From: Variovorax sp. SG517
GTDB lineage: Bacteria > Pseudomonadota > Gammaproteobacteria > Burkholderiales > Burkholderiaceae_C
Assembly (NCBI RefSeq): GCF_013376045.1
Contig: NZ_JABMJG010000001.1
Location: 1-64,000 of the forward strand
Direction of reading: 5' to 3'
Length of the DNA stretch: 64,000 nucleotides
The position numbers were made by a program, and so were the translations under genes. The notes under the pieces were generated by a model. That model made no database searches, had not been told where the DNA came from, and worked only from the letters and a program-made list of their open reading frames with translations. Position 1 is the stretch's first letter. The number at the start of each line of letters is the position of its first letter. Positions 9,867-18,166 of this stretch are shown piece after piece.

Positions 9867-10799
9867 ATGAACACCCGTTTCGTGGAAACCTTCATTCTTC
9901 TGGCCCGCATCGGCAGCGTCCGCCGGGTCGCGGAAGTCATGCACACCACGCCCGGCGCCATATCGATGCGCCTGCGCTCGCTGGAAGAGGAGCTGGGGGT
10001 GTCGCTGTTCCTGTACGACGGCAGGAGCATGACGCTGACGGAGCATGGAGCGCGGCTGGTGCAGCCCGCCGAGTCGCTGCTGGAGACCACGCGCAAGATG
10101 GAAGCCGCCGCGCGCGACACCGGCGCGGAGATCGGCGGGCGCGTGCGCGTGGGCATCATCGAGACAGTCGTGCATACCTGCCTGCCCGACCTGATGAAGC
10201 TCATGCGCTCCAGCCTCCCCGGCGTCGAGCTCGACCTGCAGGTGGACCTCACCGTGAACCTCGCCGAACAGATGCTGTCGGGCAACCTCGACCTGGTGAT
10301 GCGCGTCTCCAGCGCCGTGCATCCCTCTCACGCCACGGTGGAAGACCTGATGATGCTGCCCGTGCACTGGGTGGCCCGCAAGGGACTGATTCCCAGGCGG
10401 GACCTGCAGCACAGCGTGCTGCGCCAGCAGCTGCTGACGCAGGTGCGCGGCACGCAGCCCTACCTGGATGCAATGAACGTCATCCAGCAGATGGCGGGCC
10501 GCCAGGGCGTGGCGCTGAGCGAACTGCGGGTGTCGGCGGCACCCAGCATCGCCGCCCAGCTGGCGCTGACGCGCGAAGGCGTGGGCGTGGCGCTGGTGCC
10601 GGGCATCTTCGTGAAGGAACAGATCGAGCGCGGCGACCTGGTCGAACTCGACCTTCCGCCGCTGCCGGCCTTCAAGATGTCGCTCTGGTATCCATGGAAT
10701 GCCGCACCCCTGGTGGTGCGCACCGCGGAAGTCCTGCGCAAGGGAGCGCGCAATTTCTGCAGGCGCCACGATGCGCGCTGGGTGACCCCTCTGGCCTGA
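9867..10799 (+). CDS. LysR-family transcriptional regulator
   Basis: A 310-residue LysR-type regulator. The HTH is near the N-terminus ([20 protein letters not shown] followed by [17 protein letters not shown]), and the rest is a LysR substrate-binding domain. The ATG at 9867 matches the standard MNTRFVETF opening. It is divergent from the ycsI-liv operon and upstream of the accC relic and pxpBC, so it plausibly senses a 5-oxoproline-pathway metabolite and controls both sides. The effector is unknown. Confidence 0.87.
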   Translation: MNTRFVETFILLARIGSVRRVAEVMHTTPGAISMRLRSLEEELGVSLFLYDGRSMTLTEHGARLVQPAESLLETTRKMEAAARDTGAEIGGRVRVGIIETVVHTCLPDLMKLMRSSLPGVELDLQVDLTVNLAEQMLSGNLDLVMRVSSAVHPSHATVEDLMMLPVHWVARKGLIPRRDLQHSVLRQQLLTQVRGTQPYLDAMNVIQQMAGRQGVALSELRVSAAPSIAAQLALTREGVGVALVPGIFVKEQIERGDLVELDLPPLPAFKMSLWYPWNAAPLVVRTAEVLRKGARNFCRRHDARWVTPLA

Positions 10800-10944
10800 C
10801 CTGAGGCGCGCTCAGGCGGCCGGGCGCGTTGGCGCTTGTTGTCACCTGTTCAATATTCCTGAATGGATCGGCGCAAAAGTTCTGGGTTGGCAATGCAGGC
10901 GGCCGTTCCTAGACTGCCTCCTCCTTTCATTCACGACCGCCAAC

Positions 10945-11220
10945 GTGTTCCAGAAGATCCTCATTGCCGGCCGGGGAGAGATTGCCTGCCGCATCATCCG
11001 CGCCTGCCGCCAGTTGGGAGCTGCCACCATCGCGGTCAATTCCGATGCGGGCGAGCGCCGGCTCCATGTCGAGGACCCGATGATCGCCAAGCTCATCTCG
11101 CACGGCTCCGGCTGCGAGACCGCGATCGCGGTCATGCGGCGCGCCTTGCAGGCGCTCGAGATCGAAGGCATCCACCACAACGGGTCGTTGGAAGCCCGCG
11201 CGGCGCAGGCGGCGTCATGA
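10945..11220 (+). pseudogene. internally deleted biotin carboxylase (accC) relic
   Basis: This 91-residue frame opens with the biotin carboxylase N-terminus ([16 protein letters not shown], then AVNSDAG) up to the conserved LHV near residue 42. It then jumps directly to the C-terminal segment [11 protein letters not shown]...[20 protein letters not shown]. About 340 residues, including the whole ATP-grasp catalytic core, are missing, and the frame is preserved across the junction. It starts with GTG at 10945 and its stop overlaps the pxpB ATG as ATGA. It cannot be a working carboxylase. It may survive because it translationally couples into pxpB. Intact accB/accC-like genes often accompany pxp genes in related bacteria. 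Confidence 0.8.
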
Positions 11221-11960
11221 GCGTCCTGTCGCCACTCCCGGCACGCATCGAGCCGCTGGGCGACAGCGCGCTGCGCATCGTCCTCGGCGACACGCTGGAC
11301 CCCGGCGTCAACCGCCGCGTCTGCGCGCTGGCCGACCGCATCGCCGTCGCGCTCGCCGCCGGCCGCCTGCCGGGGGTGACCGATGTGCTGCCGGCTTTCA
11401 GCGTGGTCGGCGTGCACTACCGTGCCGACGCTGTTCCCACCGATGGCAACGAGAGCCCTTTCGCTGCGCTGTTGCGCCTGCTATCGCCCTTGCTGCCCGA
11501 GCGCGAAGGGCTGCCCGTTGGCGCCACGGACCGGCTGATCGAGATTCCCGTCTGCTACGGCGGCGAGTTCGGTCCCGACCTGCAGGAGACCTCCGCCGCC
11601 TGTGGCATGACGCCGGACGAGCTCATCGCCCTGCACCAGAACCCCAGTGAAGAGCAGCGTGTCTACATGATCGGCTTCGCGCCCGGCAATCCCTACGTGG
11701 GGCGGCTCGATCCGGCGCTGGCCATCCCTCGCCGCGCGACGCCGCGCACACACATGCCGATGGGCACCGTGTGCATCGCCAACCGGCAGACCGTGGTCTA
11801 CCCGGTGGCCGCACCCGGCGGATGGCACATGATCGGTCGCACCCCGCTGCGGCTGTTCGATCCTGCGCGCGCCGAACCATGCCTGCTGCGCCCCGGCGAC
11901 CGCATCCGCTTCAAGGCGATCGACCCGGACAGCTTCGCGCGCGCCATGGAGGCCGCATGA
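11217..11960 (+). CDS. pxpB: 5-oxoprolinase subunit PxpB (KipI family)
   Basis: A 247-residue protein of the KipI/allophanate hydrolase subunit 1 family. Recognisable elements are [15 protein letters not shown] at the N-terminus, the [11 protein letters not shown] segment, [12 protein letters not shown] and the C-terminal [16 protein letters not shown]. With PxpA and PxpC it forms the bacterial ATP-dependent 5-oxoprolinase that opens 5-oxoproline to glutamate. Start and stop both overlap neighbouring genes as ATGA, indicating tight coupling with pxpC. PxpA is not encoded in this window. Confidence 0.9.
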   Translation: MSVLSPLPARIEPLGDSALRIVLGDTLDPGVNRRVCALADRIAVALAAGRLPGVTDVLPAFSVVGVHYRADAVPTDGNESPFAALLRLLSPLLPEREGLPVGATDRLIEIPVCYGGEFGPDLQETSAACGMTPDELIALHQNPSEEQRVYMIGFAPGNPYVGRLDPALAIPRRATPRTHMPMGTVCIANRQTVVYPVAAPGGWHMIGRTPLRLFDPARAEPCLLRPGDRIRFKAIDPDSFARAMEAA

Positions 11961-12934
11961 GTCTGGAAGTGGTCAAGCCTGGCTTGCTGAGCACCTTCCA
12001 GGACCTGGGGCGCATCGGCTCGCAGGCCATCGGCATGCCGGTGTGCGGTGCCATGGACCCGCTGTCGCACGGCATCGCCAACCTGATCGCGGGCAACGCC
12101 TGCGAGGAAGCCACGCTCGAAATCACGCTGATGGGTCCGTCGCTGCGCTTCGGCCGCGACAGCCGCATCGCACTGGCCGGCGCGGACCTGAGCCCCACAC
12201 TGCAGCCCCCGGGCAACGACGCCGCCACGCCGATCCCGATGCTGCAGCCCGTGCACGTGCCGGCCGGCGCATTGCTGCAGTTCGGCAGGCGCCGCCGCGG
12301 CCTGCGCAGCTACCTGGCGCTGGCCGGCGGCTTCGGGCTGCCGGCTGCGATGGGCAGCCGCAGCACCTACCTGCGCGGCGCGCTCGGCGGCTTTCAGGGC
12401 CGGGCGCTGCGCAAGGGCGATGTCGTGCCCCTGCCGGCCTTCACGCTCGGCGCAGCGCCCGTCGTCACGCCGACCGCGAACGCTGTGCTGCACGGCTTGC
12501 TGGAGCGTGGTGCGGCGGGCGCCACGGTCCGCATCGTCGAGGGGCCGGAATGGCCCCAGTTCACCGATGCTTCGCACCGTACCCTGCTGTCCGAGGGCTA
12601 CCGCATCGGCTCGCAGTCGGACCGCATGGGCTACCGGCTCGAAGGGCCCGTTCTGCAGCGCAGCGCACCCCGCGACATGCTGTCCGAGGCTGTCGCCTTC
12701 GGCACGATGCAGGTTCCGCCGGACGGCCAGCCCATCGTGCTGATGGCCGACCGCCAGACCAGCGGCGGCTACCCGCGCATCGCCCAGGTCGCGGGCGTCG
12801 ACCTGCCCTTGCTGGCCCAGCGCATGCCGGGCGAGTCGATCCGCTTCGAGCGCATTGCGCTGGAAGCCGCGCAGCGGCTGCTGCAACGCCGCGCCTCGGC
12901 CATGGCGAGCCTGGCGCGGGCGCTGCGCGCCTAG
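11957..12934 (+). CDS. pxpC: 5-oxoprolinase subunit PxpC (KipA family)
   Basis: A 325-residue protein of the biotin-dependent carboxyltransferase/allophanate hydrolase subunit 2 (KipA) family. It shows VVKPGLLSTFQDLGRIG at the start, RSYLALAGGFGLPAAMGSRSTYLRG centrally, and the SDRMGYRLEG and TSGGYPRIAQV motifs near the C-terminus. Its length is normal. It overlaps pxpB by four bases. The family name reflects homology only; the partner complex is PxpABC. The catalytic partner PxpA must be encoded elsewhere if this pair is active. Confidence 0.9.
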   Translation: MSLEVVKPGLLSTFQDLGRIGSQAIGMPVCGAMDPLSHGIANLIAGNACEEATLEITLMGPSLRFGRDSRIALAGADLSPTLQPPGNDAATPIPMLQPVHVPAGALLQFGRRRRGLRSYLALAGGFGLPAAMGSRSTYLRGALGGFQGRALRKGDVVPLPAFTLGAAPVVTPTANAVLHGLLERGAAGATVRIVEGPEWPQFTDASHRTLLSEGYRIGSQSDRMGYRLEGPVLQRSAPRDMLSEAVAFGTMQVPPDGQPIVLMADRQTSGGYPRIAQVAGVDLPLLAQRMPGESIRFERIALEAAQRLLQRRASAMASLARALRA

Positions 12935-13039
12935 TTCGCGGGAAGACGGAGGAAAGCACGATGAGCGGCGAAAAGATGGTCGAAGAAGATCAGGCCCTGA
13001 TCCTGTTGCGCTCCAGCTGAGTTCGTCGGCAAGACTACG

Positions 13040-13062
13040 CGCCGCTGAACTCGCAAGCGGCG
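13040..13062. terminator. hairpin between convergent pxpC and ackA
   Basis: CGCCGCT, 9 bases, then AGCGGCG gives a 7-bp GC-rich stem in the 170-base gap between the 3' ends of pxpC and ackA. There is no T-run, so this is only a probable bidirectional terminator. A 19-codon frame at 12961-13020 in the same gap has no recognisable content. Confidence 0.35.
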
Positions 13063-13104
13063 GGCTCCTTGCAACGAGCAGAGAAGAGAAAGAGAGAGCG
13101 CCCT

Positions 13105-14307
13105 TCAGCCGGCCGCCCGCAACACGCGCGCCGTGTGCCTGGCGATCACCGCTTCTTCATCGGTGCGCAGCACCCATGCACTGACGGGGCTCTCGGCCCT
13201 CGTCAGCCGTGCCGCACCGCTGCGGTTGGCTGCGGCATCGACATTCACGCCCATCCACTCGCAGTCTTCGAGGATGCGTTCGCGCAGCGCCGCACCGTTC
13301 TCGCCGATGCCGGCGGTGAACACGATGGCATCGACGCCGCGCAGTGCCGCCGCGAGGCTGCCCATGTGCTGCACCACCTGCTCCGCGAAGTGGCCGATGG
13401 CCTCGGCGGCGGCAGGCTCGGCCGAAGCCTCCAGCACGCGCATGTCGCTGGACACGCCCGAGATGCCGAGCAGCCCCGACTGGCGGAACAGCAGCGCCTC
13501 GACCTCGTCGGCCGACATGCCGCGCGAACGCATCAGGTAGAGCACGACGGCCGCGTCGAGGTGGCCGCAGCGCGTGCCCATCGTGAGACCGTCGAGCGGA
13601 GAGAAGGTCATCGTCGTCGCGACCGAGCGGCCCTGCGCGATCGCGCACATCGAGGCGCCGTTGCCCAGGTGCGCGACGATCACCCGCCGCTGCGCGAGCT
13701 CGGGCGCGATGTCCGCGAACTGCGCGACGATGGATTCGTAGGAAAGACCGTGGAAGCCGTAGCGACGCACGCCCGCGTCGTGCAACTCGCGCGGCAGCGC
13801 GAAGCGCCGGTTGACCTCGGGCTGCACCGCGTGGAATGCGGTGTCGAAGCACGCCACCTGCGGCACGCCGTCGAAGGCCGCCATCGCCGCGCGCACACCC
13901 GCGAGGTTGTGCGGCTGGTGCAGCGGCGCCAGGGGTTCCAGCGTGGCCAGCGCTTCAAGCACGCCGGCATCGACGCGCACCGGCGCCACGAAATCCGCGC
14001 CGCCATGCACGATGCGATGGCCCACGGCCGCGATGCGCCCTTCTCCCGACTGCTTCGCGTGCCAATCGAGCAGCGCCGCGAGCGCCCCCTGGTGCGAGGC
14101 CTGCGCGCCTTCGAGCGGCGTGTCGTGCAGCGTCTGCCCGTCGGCATCTCGCACGCGCAGCCGTGCCTTCAGGCCCGCGCCCAGCCCGTCGGCCTGCCCG
14201 GACCAGCGCGCTGTCGGCAGCGCGGCATCGCCATCGACGGCCGCATCGAACAGCGCGACCTTGATCGACGACGAACCCGCGTTGAGCGTGAGCAGCGAAC
14301 CGGTCAT
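13105..14307 (-). CDS. ackA: acetate kinase
   Basis: A 400-residue acetate kinase of the ASKHA fold. It has the N-terminal phosphate-binding LTLNAGSSSIK, HRIVHGG, CFDTAFH, the AHLGNGAS loop and FTAGIGENG near the C-terminus. It converts acetyl phosphate and ADP to acetate and ATP. It lies 19 bases downstream of xsc in the same direction, so it should process the acetyl phosphate made by Xsc. Most described xsc operons use phosphotransacetylase (pta) instead; no pta is visible here. The ATG at 14307 aligns with the canonical start. Confidence 0.93.
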   Translation of the reverse strand: MTGSLLTLNAGSSSIKVALFDAAVDGDAALPTARWSGQADGLGAGLKARLRVRDADGQTLHDTPLEGAQASHQGALAALLDWHAKQSGEGRIAAVGHRIVHGGADFVAPVRVDAGVLEALATLEPLAPLHQPHNLAGVRAAMAAFDGVPQVACFDTAFHAVQPEVNRRFALPRELHDAGVRRYGFHGLSYESIVAQFADIAPELAQRRVIVAHLGNGASMCAIAQGRSVATTMTFSPLDGLTMGTRCGHLDAAVVLYLMRSRGMSADEVEALLFRQSGLLGISGVSSDMRVLEASAEPAAAEAIGHFAEQVVQHMGSLAAALRGVDAIVFTAGIGENGAALRERILEDCEWMGVNVDAAANRSGAARLTRAESPVSAWVLRTDEEAVIARHTARVLRAAG

Positions 14308-14326
14308 GGGGTGCAGTGGATGGCGT

Positions 14327-16150
14327 TCAGACGTAGTCCTTGTACTTGTCGAGGAATCGTACCGGCTTCGACAGCGCATCGCGGCGGAACGGGTCGCCCA
14401 GCTCGCGGGTGCACATGATCTCGATCACGCAGGTCTTGCGCTCGTTCATCTGCATGTCGATGGCCTTCTTCAGCGCCGGGCCCACGTCTTCGAGCCTGTC
14501 GACCACGATGCCTTCGGCGCCCATGGCCTTGGCGATGCCTGCGAAGCTCTCGCTCTCGAGTTCGCCGGCCACGAAGCGGCGGTTGTAGAAGTCGACCTGG
14601 TTCTTCTTCTCCGCGCCCCACTGCCGGTTGTGGAAGACCACCGCCGTCACCGGGATGTCGTGGCGCACGGCCGTCATGATCTCGACCATGCTCATGCCCC
14701 ACGCGCCGTCACCGGCATAGGCCACGGCGGGGCGGTCGGGCGCGGCGCACTTGGCGCCGATCATGGTGGGCAGCGAGTAGCCGCAGTTGCCGAAGCTCAT
14801 CGGCGCGAAGAAGCTGCGCGGTTCCTCGAAGCGCAGGTAGCCGTTGGCGATGGCATTGATGTTGCCGATGTCGGTGGAGACCATCACGCGCGGCGGCATG
14901 GCCTTCTCGAGCTCGCGCAGCACCTGGCGCGGATGCAGGTAGCTGCCGCCGGTGGGCGTCTTCTCGCCCTTGGCTTCCTCGATGACGTCGAGGCTGAACT
15001 GGTCGCGCTCGTGGGTCCACTCGTCGAGCTCTTTCTCCCACGCGGCCTTCTCGGCCTTGATCTTCTGGGCACGCTCGGCCTTGGTGGCGTCGCAGGCCAG
15101 CGTCTTGCCCTGCAGGCGCCGGAGCAGCTCCTTCGCGGTGGCCTTGGCGTCGCCATGGATGCCGACGGTGATCTTCTTCACCAGGCCCAGGTTGGTGTGG
15201 TCGGCCTCGACCTGGATGATCTTGGCCTCCTTCGGCCAGTAGTCCATGCCGTGCTGCGGCAGCGTGCCGAAGGGGCCCATGCGCGAGCCGAGCGCGAGCA
15301 CCACGTCGGCCTGCGCGATCAGCTTCATCGCGGCCTTGGAGCCCTGGTAGCCCAGCGGGCCGGCCCACAGCGGATGGCTTGCGGGGAAGGAGTCGTTGCG
15401 CAGGTAGCCGTTGGCCACCGGCGCGCCCAGGCGTTCGGCCAGCGCCTTGCACTCATCCACCGCGTCGCCCATGACCACGCCGCCGCCCGAGAGGATCACC
15501 GGGAATTTCGCGGAGGCCAGCAGCTCGACCGCCGCCTCCAGGCTCTGCTCGCCGCCCGCGCCGCGCTCCACACGCATCGGCTTCGGGATCTCGCACTGGA
15601 TCTCGCCGTAGAAGTAGTCGCGCGGAATGTTCAGCTGCGTCGGGCCCATCTCGGAGATGGCGCGGTCGAAGCAGCGCGCCGTGTACTCGGCCATGCGCTT
15701 GGGGTTGTTGACGTGGCCCTGGTACTTGGTGAACTCCTGGAACATCGGCAGCTGGTTGGCTTCCTGGAAGCCGCCCAGGCCCATGCCCATGGTGCCGGTC
15801 TCGGGCGTGACGATGACCACCGGGCTGTGCGCCCAGTAGGCGGCCGCGATGGCGGTCACGCAGTTGCTGATGCCGGGACCGTTCTGGCCGATGACCAGGC
15901 CGTGTCGGCCCGACACGCGCGCATAGCCGTCTGCCATGTGCGCGCCGCCCTGCTCGTGCACCACCGGGATCAACCGGATGCCCGCGGGCGCGAAGATGTC
16001 CATCGCGTCCATGAAGGCCGAGCCCATGATGCCGAAGATGTCGGTCACGCCGTTGGCGACCATGGTCTCGACGAAGGCCTCGGAGGGCGTCATCTTCTGC
16101 ACGCCCTTGACGGCTTCGCGTGCGGGGGCGGCGGCTGGCTTCTGGCTCAT
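14327..16150 (-). CDS. xsc: sulfoacetaldehyde acetyltransferase
   Basis: A 607-residue thiamine-diphosphate enzyme. An N-terminal TPP-binding domain contains the catalytic-glutamate region VVHEQGGAHMADGYARV and the Xsc-typical GGFQEANQLPMFQEFTKYQGHV. After a central domain comes a C-terminal TPP domain with the GDGAWGMSMVE metal-binding motif near residue 478. It cleaves sulfoacetaldehyde with phosphate to sulfite and acetyl phosphate, the common end step for sulfoacetate, isethionate and taurine. Compared with the usual MTPSEA start it has 19 extra residues; the ATG at 16150 has a good AGGAG 8 bases upstream. It is divergent from an IclR regulator and followed by ackA. Confidence 0.95.
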   Translation of the reverse strand: MSQKPAAAPAREAVKGVQKMTPSEAFVETMVANGVTDIFGIMGSAFMDAMDIFAPAGIRLIPVVHEQGGAHMADGYARVSGRHGLVIGQNGPGISNCVTAIAAAYWAHSPVVIVTPETGTMGMGLGGFQEANQLPMFQEFTKYQGHVNNPKRMAEYTARCFDRAISEMGPTQLNIPRDYFYGEIQCEIPKPMRVERGAGGEQSLEAAVELLASAKFPVILSGGGVVMGDAVDECKALAERLGAPVANGYLRNDSFPASHPLWAGPLGYQGSKAAMKLIAQADVVLALGSRMGPFGTLPQHGMDYWPKEAKIIQVEADHTNLGLVKKITVGIHGDAKATAKELLRRLQGKTLACDATKAERAQKIKAEKAAWEKELDEWTHERDQFSLDVIEEAKGEKTPTGGSYLHPRQVLRELEKAMPPRVMVSTDIGNINAIANGYLRFEEPRSFFAPMSFGNCGYSLPTMIGAKCAAPDRPAVAYAGDGAWGMSMVEIMTAVRHDIPVTAVVFHNRQWGAEKKNQVDFYNRRFVAGELESESFAGIAKAMGAEGIVVDRLEDVGPALKKAIDMQMNERKTCVIEIMCTRELGDPFRRDALSKPVRFLDKYKDYV

Positions 16151-16197
16151 GGGGGCGTCTCCTGGAAGGATGAGGGGCGAGGTTGCGCTCTAAAAGT

Positions 16198-16214
16198 CGG
16201 AACGACTTGTTCCG
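16198..16214. promoter_or_regulatory. palindromic operator upstream of xsc
   Basis: CGGAAC-GACTT-GTTCCG is a perfect 6-bp inverted repeat with a 5-base spacer, 48 bases upstream of the xsc start codon, within the divergent xsc/IclR gap. The same arrangement with the same half-sites occurs at 29744-29760, upstream of the GMC oxidoreductase gene. The size and symmetry fit an IclR-family operator. The assignment is inference; the symmetry is directly visible. Confidence 0.65.
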
Positions 16215-16274
16215 GAATTCGTTTCGGCGGAATATAGGATGGCTCCCGGCCCGCGTCAAACAATTTACAAAAAT

Positions 16275-16290
16275 CGGAACGTCTTGTCTC
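16275..16290. promoter_or_regulatory. second, half-conserved copy of the operator
   Basis: CGGAACGTCTTGTCTC repeats the left half and spacer of the 16198 palindrome (CGGAAC-GNCTT-GT) but loses the symmetric right half. It sits just upstream of the IclR gene and could be a weaker autoregulatory site. The surrounding 30 bases are AT-rich (TTTTTTTGTAAAA) and probably hold promoter elements. Confidence 0.4.
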
Positions 16291-16308
16291 TTTTTTTGTA
16301 AAACGCAT

Positions 16309-17157
16309 ATGATCCGCGCCATGAAGATCGTCAAAGGCCTCACGCCTGAAGCGCAGGACCCGGCGGGCCCGGGTGGCGATTCGCCGACCATGCGCCTGTT
16401 CTCGCTGCTCGAAGTCATGGCCGCGAAAGACCAGCGCTATTCGCTGCAGGGCCTGGTGGAAGAAACCGGACTGCCCAAGCCTACGCTGCACCGCATGCTC
16501 CAGCAGCTCGAAGGCGCGGGGCTGCTGCAGCGCGAAGGCGACGGCCGGCACTACGGCATCGGCACGCGGCTGCGGCGGCTGGCCGAGAACCTGCTGCTCA
16601 ACGACAGCCTGCATGGCGCGCGGCACACGGTGCTGCGCCAGCTGGTGGAAGAGATCGGCGAGAGCTGCAACCTCACGGCCCTCTCGGGCAGCGAGGTCGT
16701 GTACCTCGACCGCGTGGAAACCGCCGCGCCGCTGCGCTTCTACCTGCACTCGGGTTCGCGCGTGCCGGTGCACTGCTCGGCCAGCGGCAAGATCTTTCTC
16801 TCGCAGATGAGCGCGGCGCAGCGCCGCAGGCTGCTCTCTCACGCGCCGCTCGAAACCTACACGCCCCGCACGCTGACCGACCCCGAGGCGCTGGAGAAGG
16901 AAGTGCAGCGCGTGCGCAAGGACGGCTACGCCATCGACCACGAGGAGTTCCTGCCAGGCCTGCTGTGCATCGCCACGCTGGTGCCCTCGGGCGACGACGC
17001 ACCGTCGAACCTCTGCATCGCGGTGCAGGCGCCGGTGATGCGGCTCGACGCCGCCAAGGCGAAGACGCTCCTGCCCGCGCTGCAGCGCGCCGCGCAGGCA
17101 CTGAGCCGCATCGACGCCGACGCGGCCTCCGACCGCGTCGACCATGCTCAGGCCTGA
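16309..17157 (+). CDS. IclR-family regulator of the xsc region
   Basis: A 282-residue IclR-type regulator. A winged HTH (MRLFSLLEVMAAKDQRYSLQGLVEETGLPKP region) is followed by the IclR effector domain with VVYLDRVETAAPLRFYLHSGSRVPVHCSASGKIFLS. An ATG at 16321 would shorten it by 4 residues; the choice between the two is open. It is divergent from xsc and only 25 bases upstream of the CobS-like gene, so it probably controls xsc-ackA and is co-transcribed with the AAA+/VWA pair. Confidence 0.88.
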   Translation: MIRAMKIVKGLTPEAQDPAGPGGDSPTMRLFSLLEVMAAKDQRYSLQGLVEETGLPKPTLHRMLQQLEGAGLLQREGDGRHYGIGTRLRRLAENLLLNDSLHGARHTVLRQLVEEIGESCNLTALSGSEVVYLDRVETAAPLRFYLHSGSRVPVHCSASGKIFLSQMSAAQRRRLLSHAPLETYTPRTLTDPEALEKEVQRVRKDGYAIDHEEFLPGLLCIATLVPSGDDAPSNLCIAVQAPVMRLDAAKAKTLLPALQRAAQALSRIDADAASDRVDHAQA

Positions 17158-17182
17158 AGACACCCCTTTCGCAGGAACCGCC

Positions 17183-18166
17183 ATGACCGACACCGCCGAC
17201 CTTCGACCCGACCGGATGCTCAGCGTGCGCGAGGTGTTCGGCATCGACTCAGACCTGCGCGTGCCGGCCTTCAGTGAACGCGATGACCACGTGCCCGAGG
17301 TCGATGCCGTCTACCGCTTCAACCCCGACGTGACGCTCGCCATCCTCGCGGGCTTCATGCGCGACCGGCGCGTGATGGTGCAGGGCCTGCACGGCACCGG
17401 CAAGTCGACCCACATCGAGCAGGTGGCGGCGCGGCTGAACTGGCCCTGCGTGCGACTGAACCTCGACGGCCACATCAGCCGGCTCGACCTCGTCGGAAAG
17501 GACGCTGTGGTGCTGCGCGAGGGCAAGCAGGTCACCGAGTTCCAGCAAGGCATCGTGCCCTGGGCGCTGCAGCGGCCGGTGGCGCTGATCTTCGACGAGT
17601 ACGACGCGGGCCGGCCCGACGTGATGTTCGTCATCCAGCGCATCCTGGAGCGCGACGGCAAGTTCACGCTGATGGACCAGAACCGGGTGCTGCGCCCGCA
17701 CCCCTTCTTCCGCCTGTTCGCCACGGCCAACACGGTAGGGCTGGGCAACCTCAACGGGCTGTACCACGGCGCGCAGCGGCTCAACCACGCGCAGATCGAC
17801 CGCTGGAACATCGTGGCCTCACTCGACTACCTGCCCGCGGCGGAAGAGATCGCCATCGTGCAGGCGCGCGTGCCTTCGCTGGCCGACGAGGCGGGCACGA
17901 AGCTGGTCGCAGCGATGGTGGCCGTGGCCGACCTCACGCGAAAGGGTTTCGCGGCCGGCGACCTCTCGACGCTGATGTCGCCGCGCACCGTGATCACCTG
18001 GGCCGAGAACGTCGAGATCTTCAAGGACCCGGCGCTGGCCTTCCGCCTTTCCTTCGTCAACAAGTGCGACGACGCGGAGCGTCCGCTGGTGGCCGAGTAT
18101 TTCCAGCGCTGCTTCGACCGCGAGTTGAAGGAGTCGCACCAGCTCTCGTCGGACGCGCGCGAATGA
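17183..18166 (+). CDS. CobS-like AAA+ ATPase (MoxR/CobS class)
   Basis: A 327-residue AAA+ ATPase closely resembling the CobS subunit of aerobic cobaltochelatase. Walker A is GLHGTGKS at 68-75, Walker B VALIFDEYD at 133-141, sensor 1 FATANT near 179-184. The N-terminal part with VPEVDAVYRFNPDVTLAILAGF is typical of CobS. The start at 17183 has an AGGA 7 bases upstream. No cobN or other cobalamin gene is nearby. It is co-directional with, and overlaps by ATGA, a VWA protein gene. Such ATPase-VWA pairs remodel or metallate client enzymes; the client here is unknown, but the context points to sulfonate metabolism. Confidence 0.88.
   Translation: MTDTADLRPDRMLSVREVFGIDSDLRVPAFSERDDHVPEVDAVYRFNPDVTLAILAGFMRDRRVMVQGLHGTGKSTHIEQVAARLNWPCVRLNLDGHISRLDLVGKDAVVLREGKQVTEFQQGIVPWALQRPVALIFDEYDAGRPDVMFVIQRILERDGKFTLMDQNRVLRPHPFFRLFATANTVGLGNLNGLYHGAQRLNHAQIDRWNIVASLDYLPAAEEIAIVQARVPSLADEAGTKLVAAMVAVADLTRKGFAAGDLSTLMSPRTVITWAENVEIFKDPALAFRLSFVNKCDDAERPLVAEYFQRCFDRELKESHQLSSDARE

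Noticed and set aside
12961..13020. 19-codon frame after pxpC
   Set aside because: It has no ribosome-site context of note and no recognisable sequence, and it is too short to support.
13811..16237. Long plus-strand frame opposite ackA and xsc
   Set aside because: The composition is that of an antisense frame; both genes on the minus strand are clearly identified.
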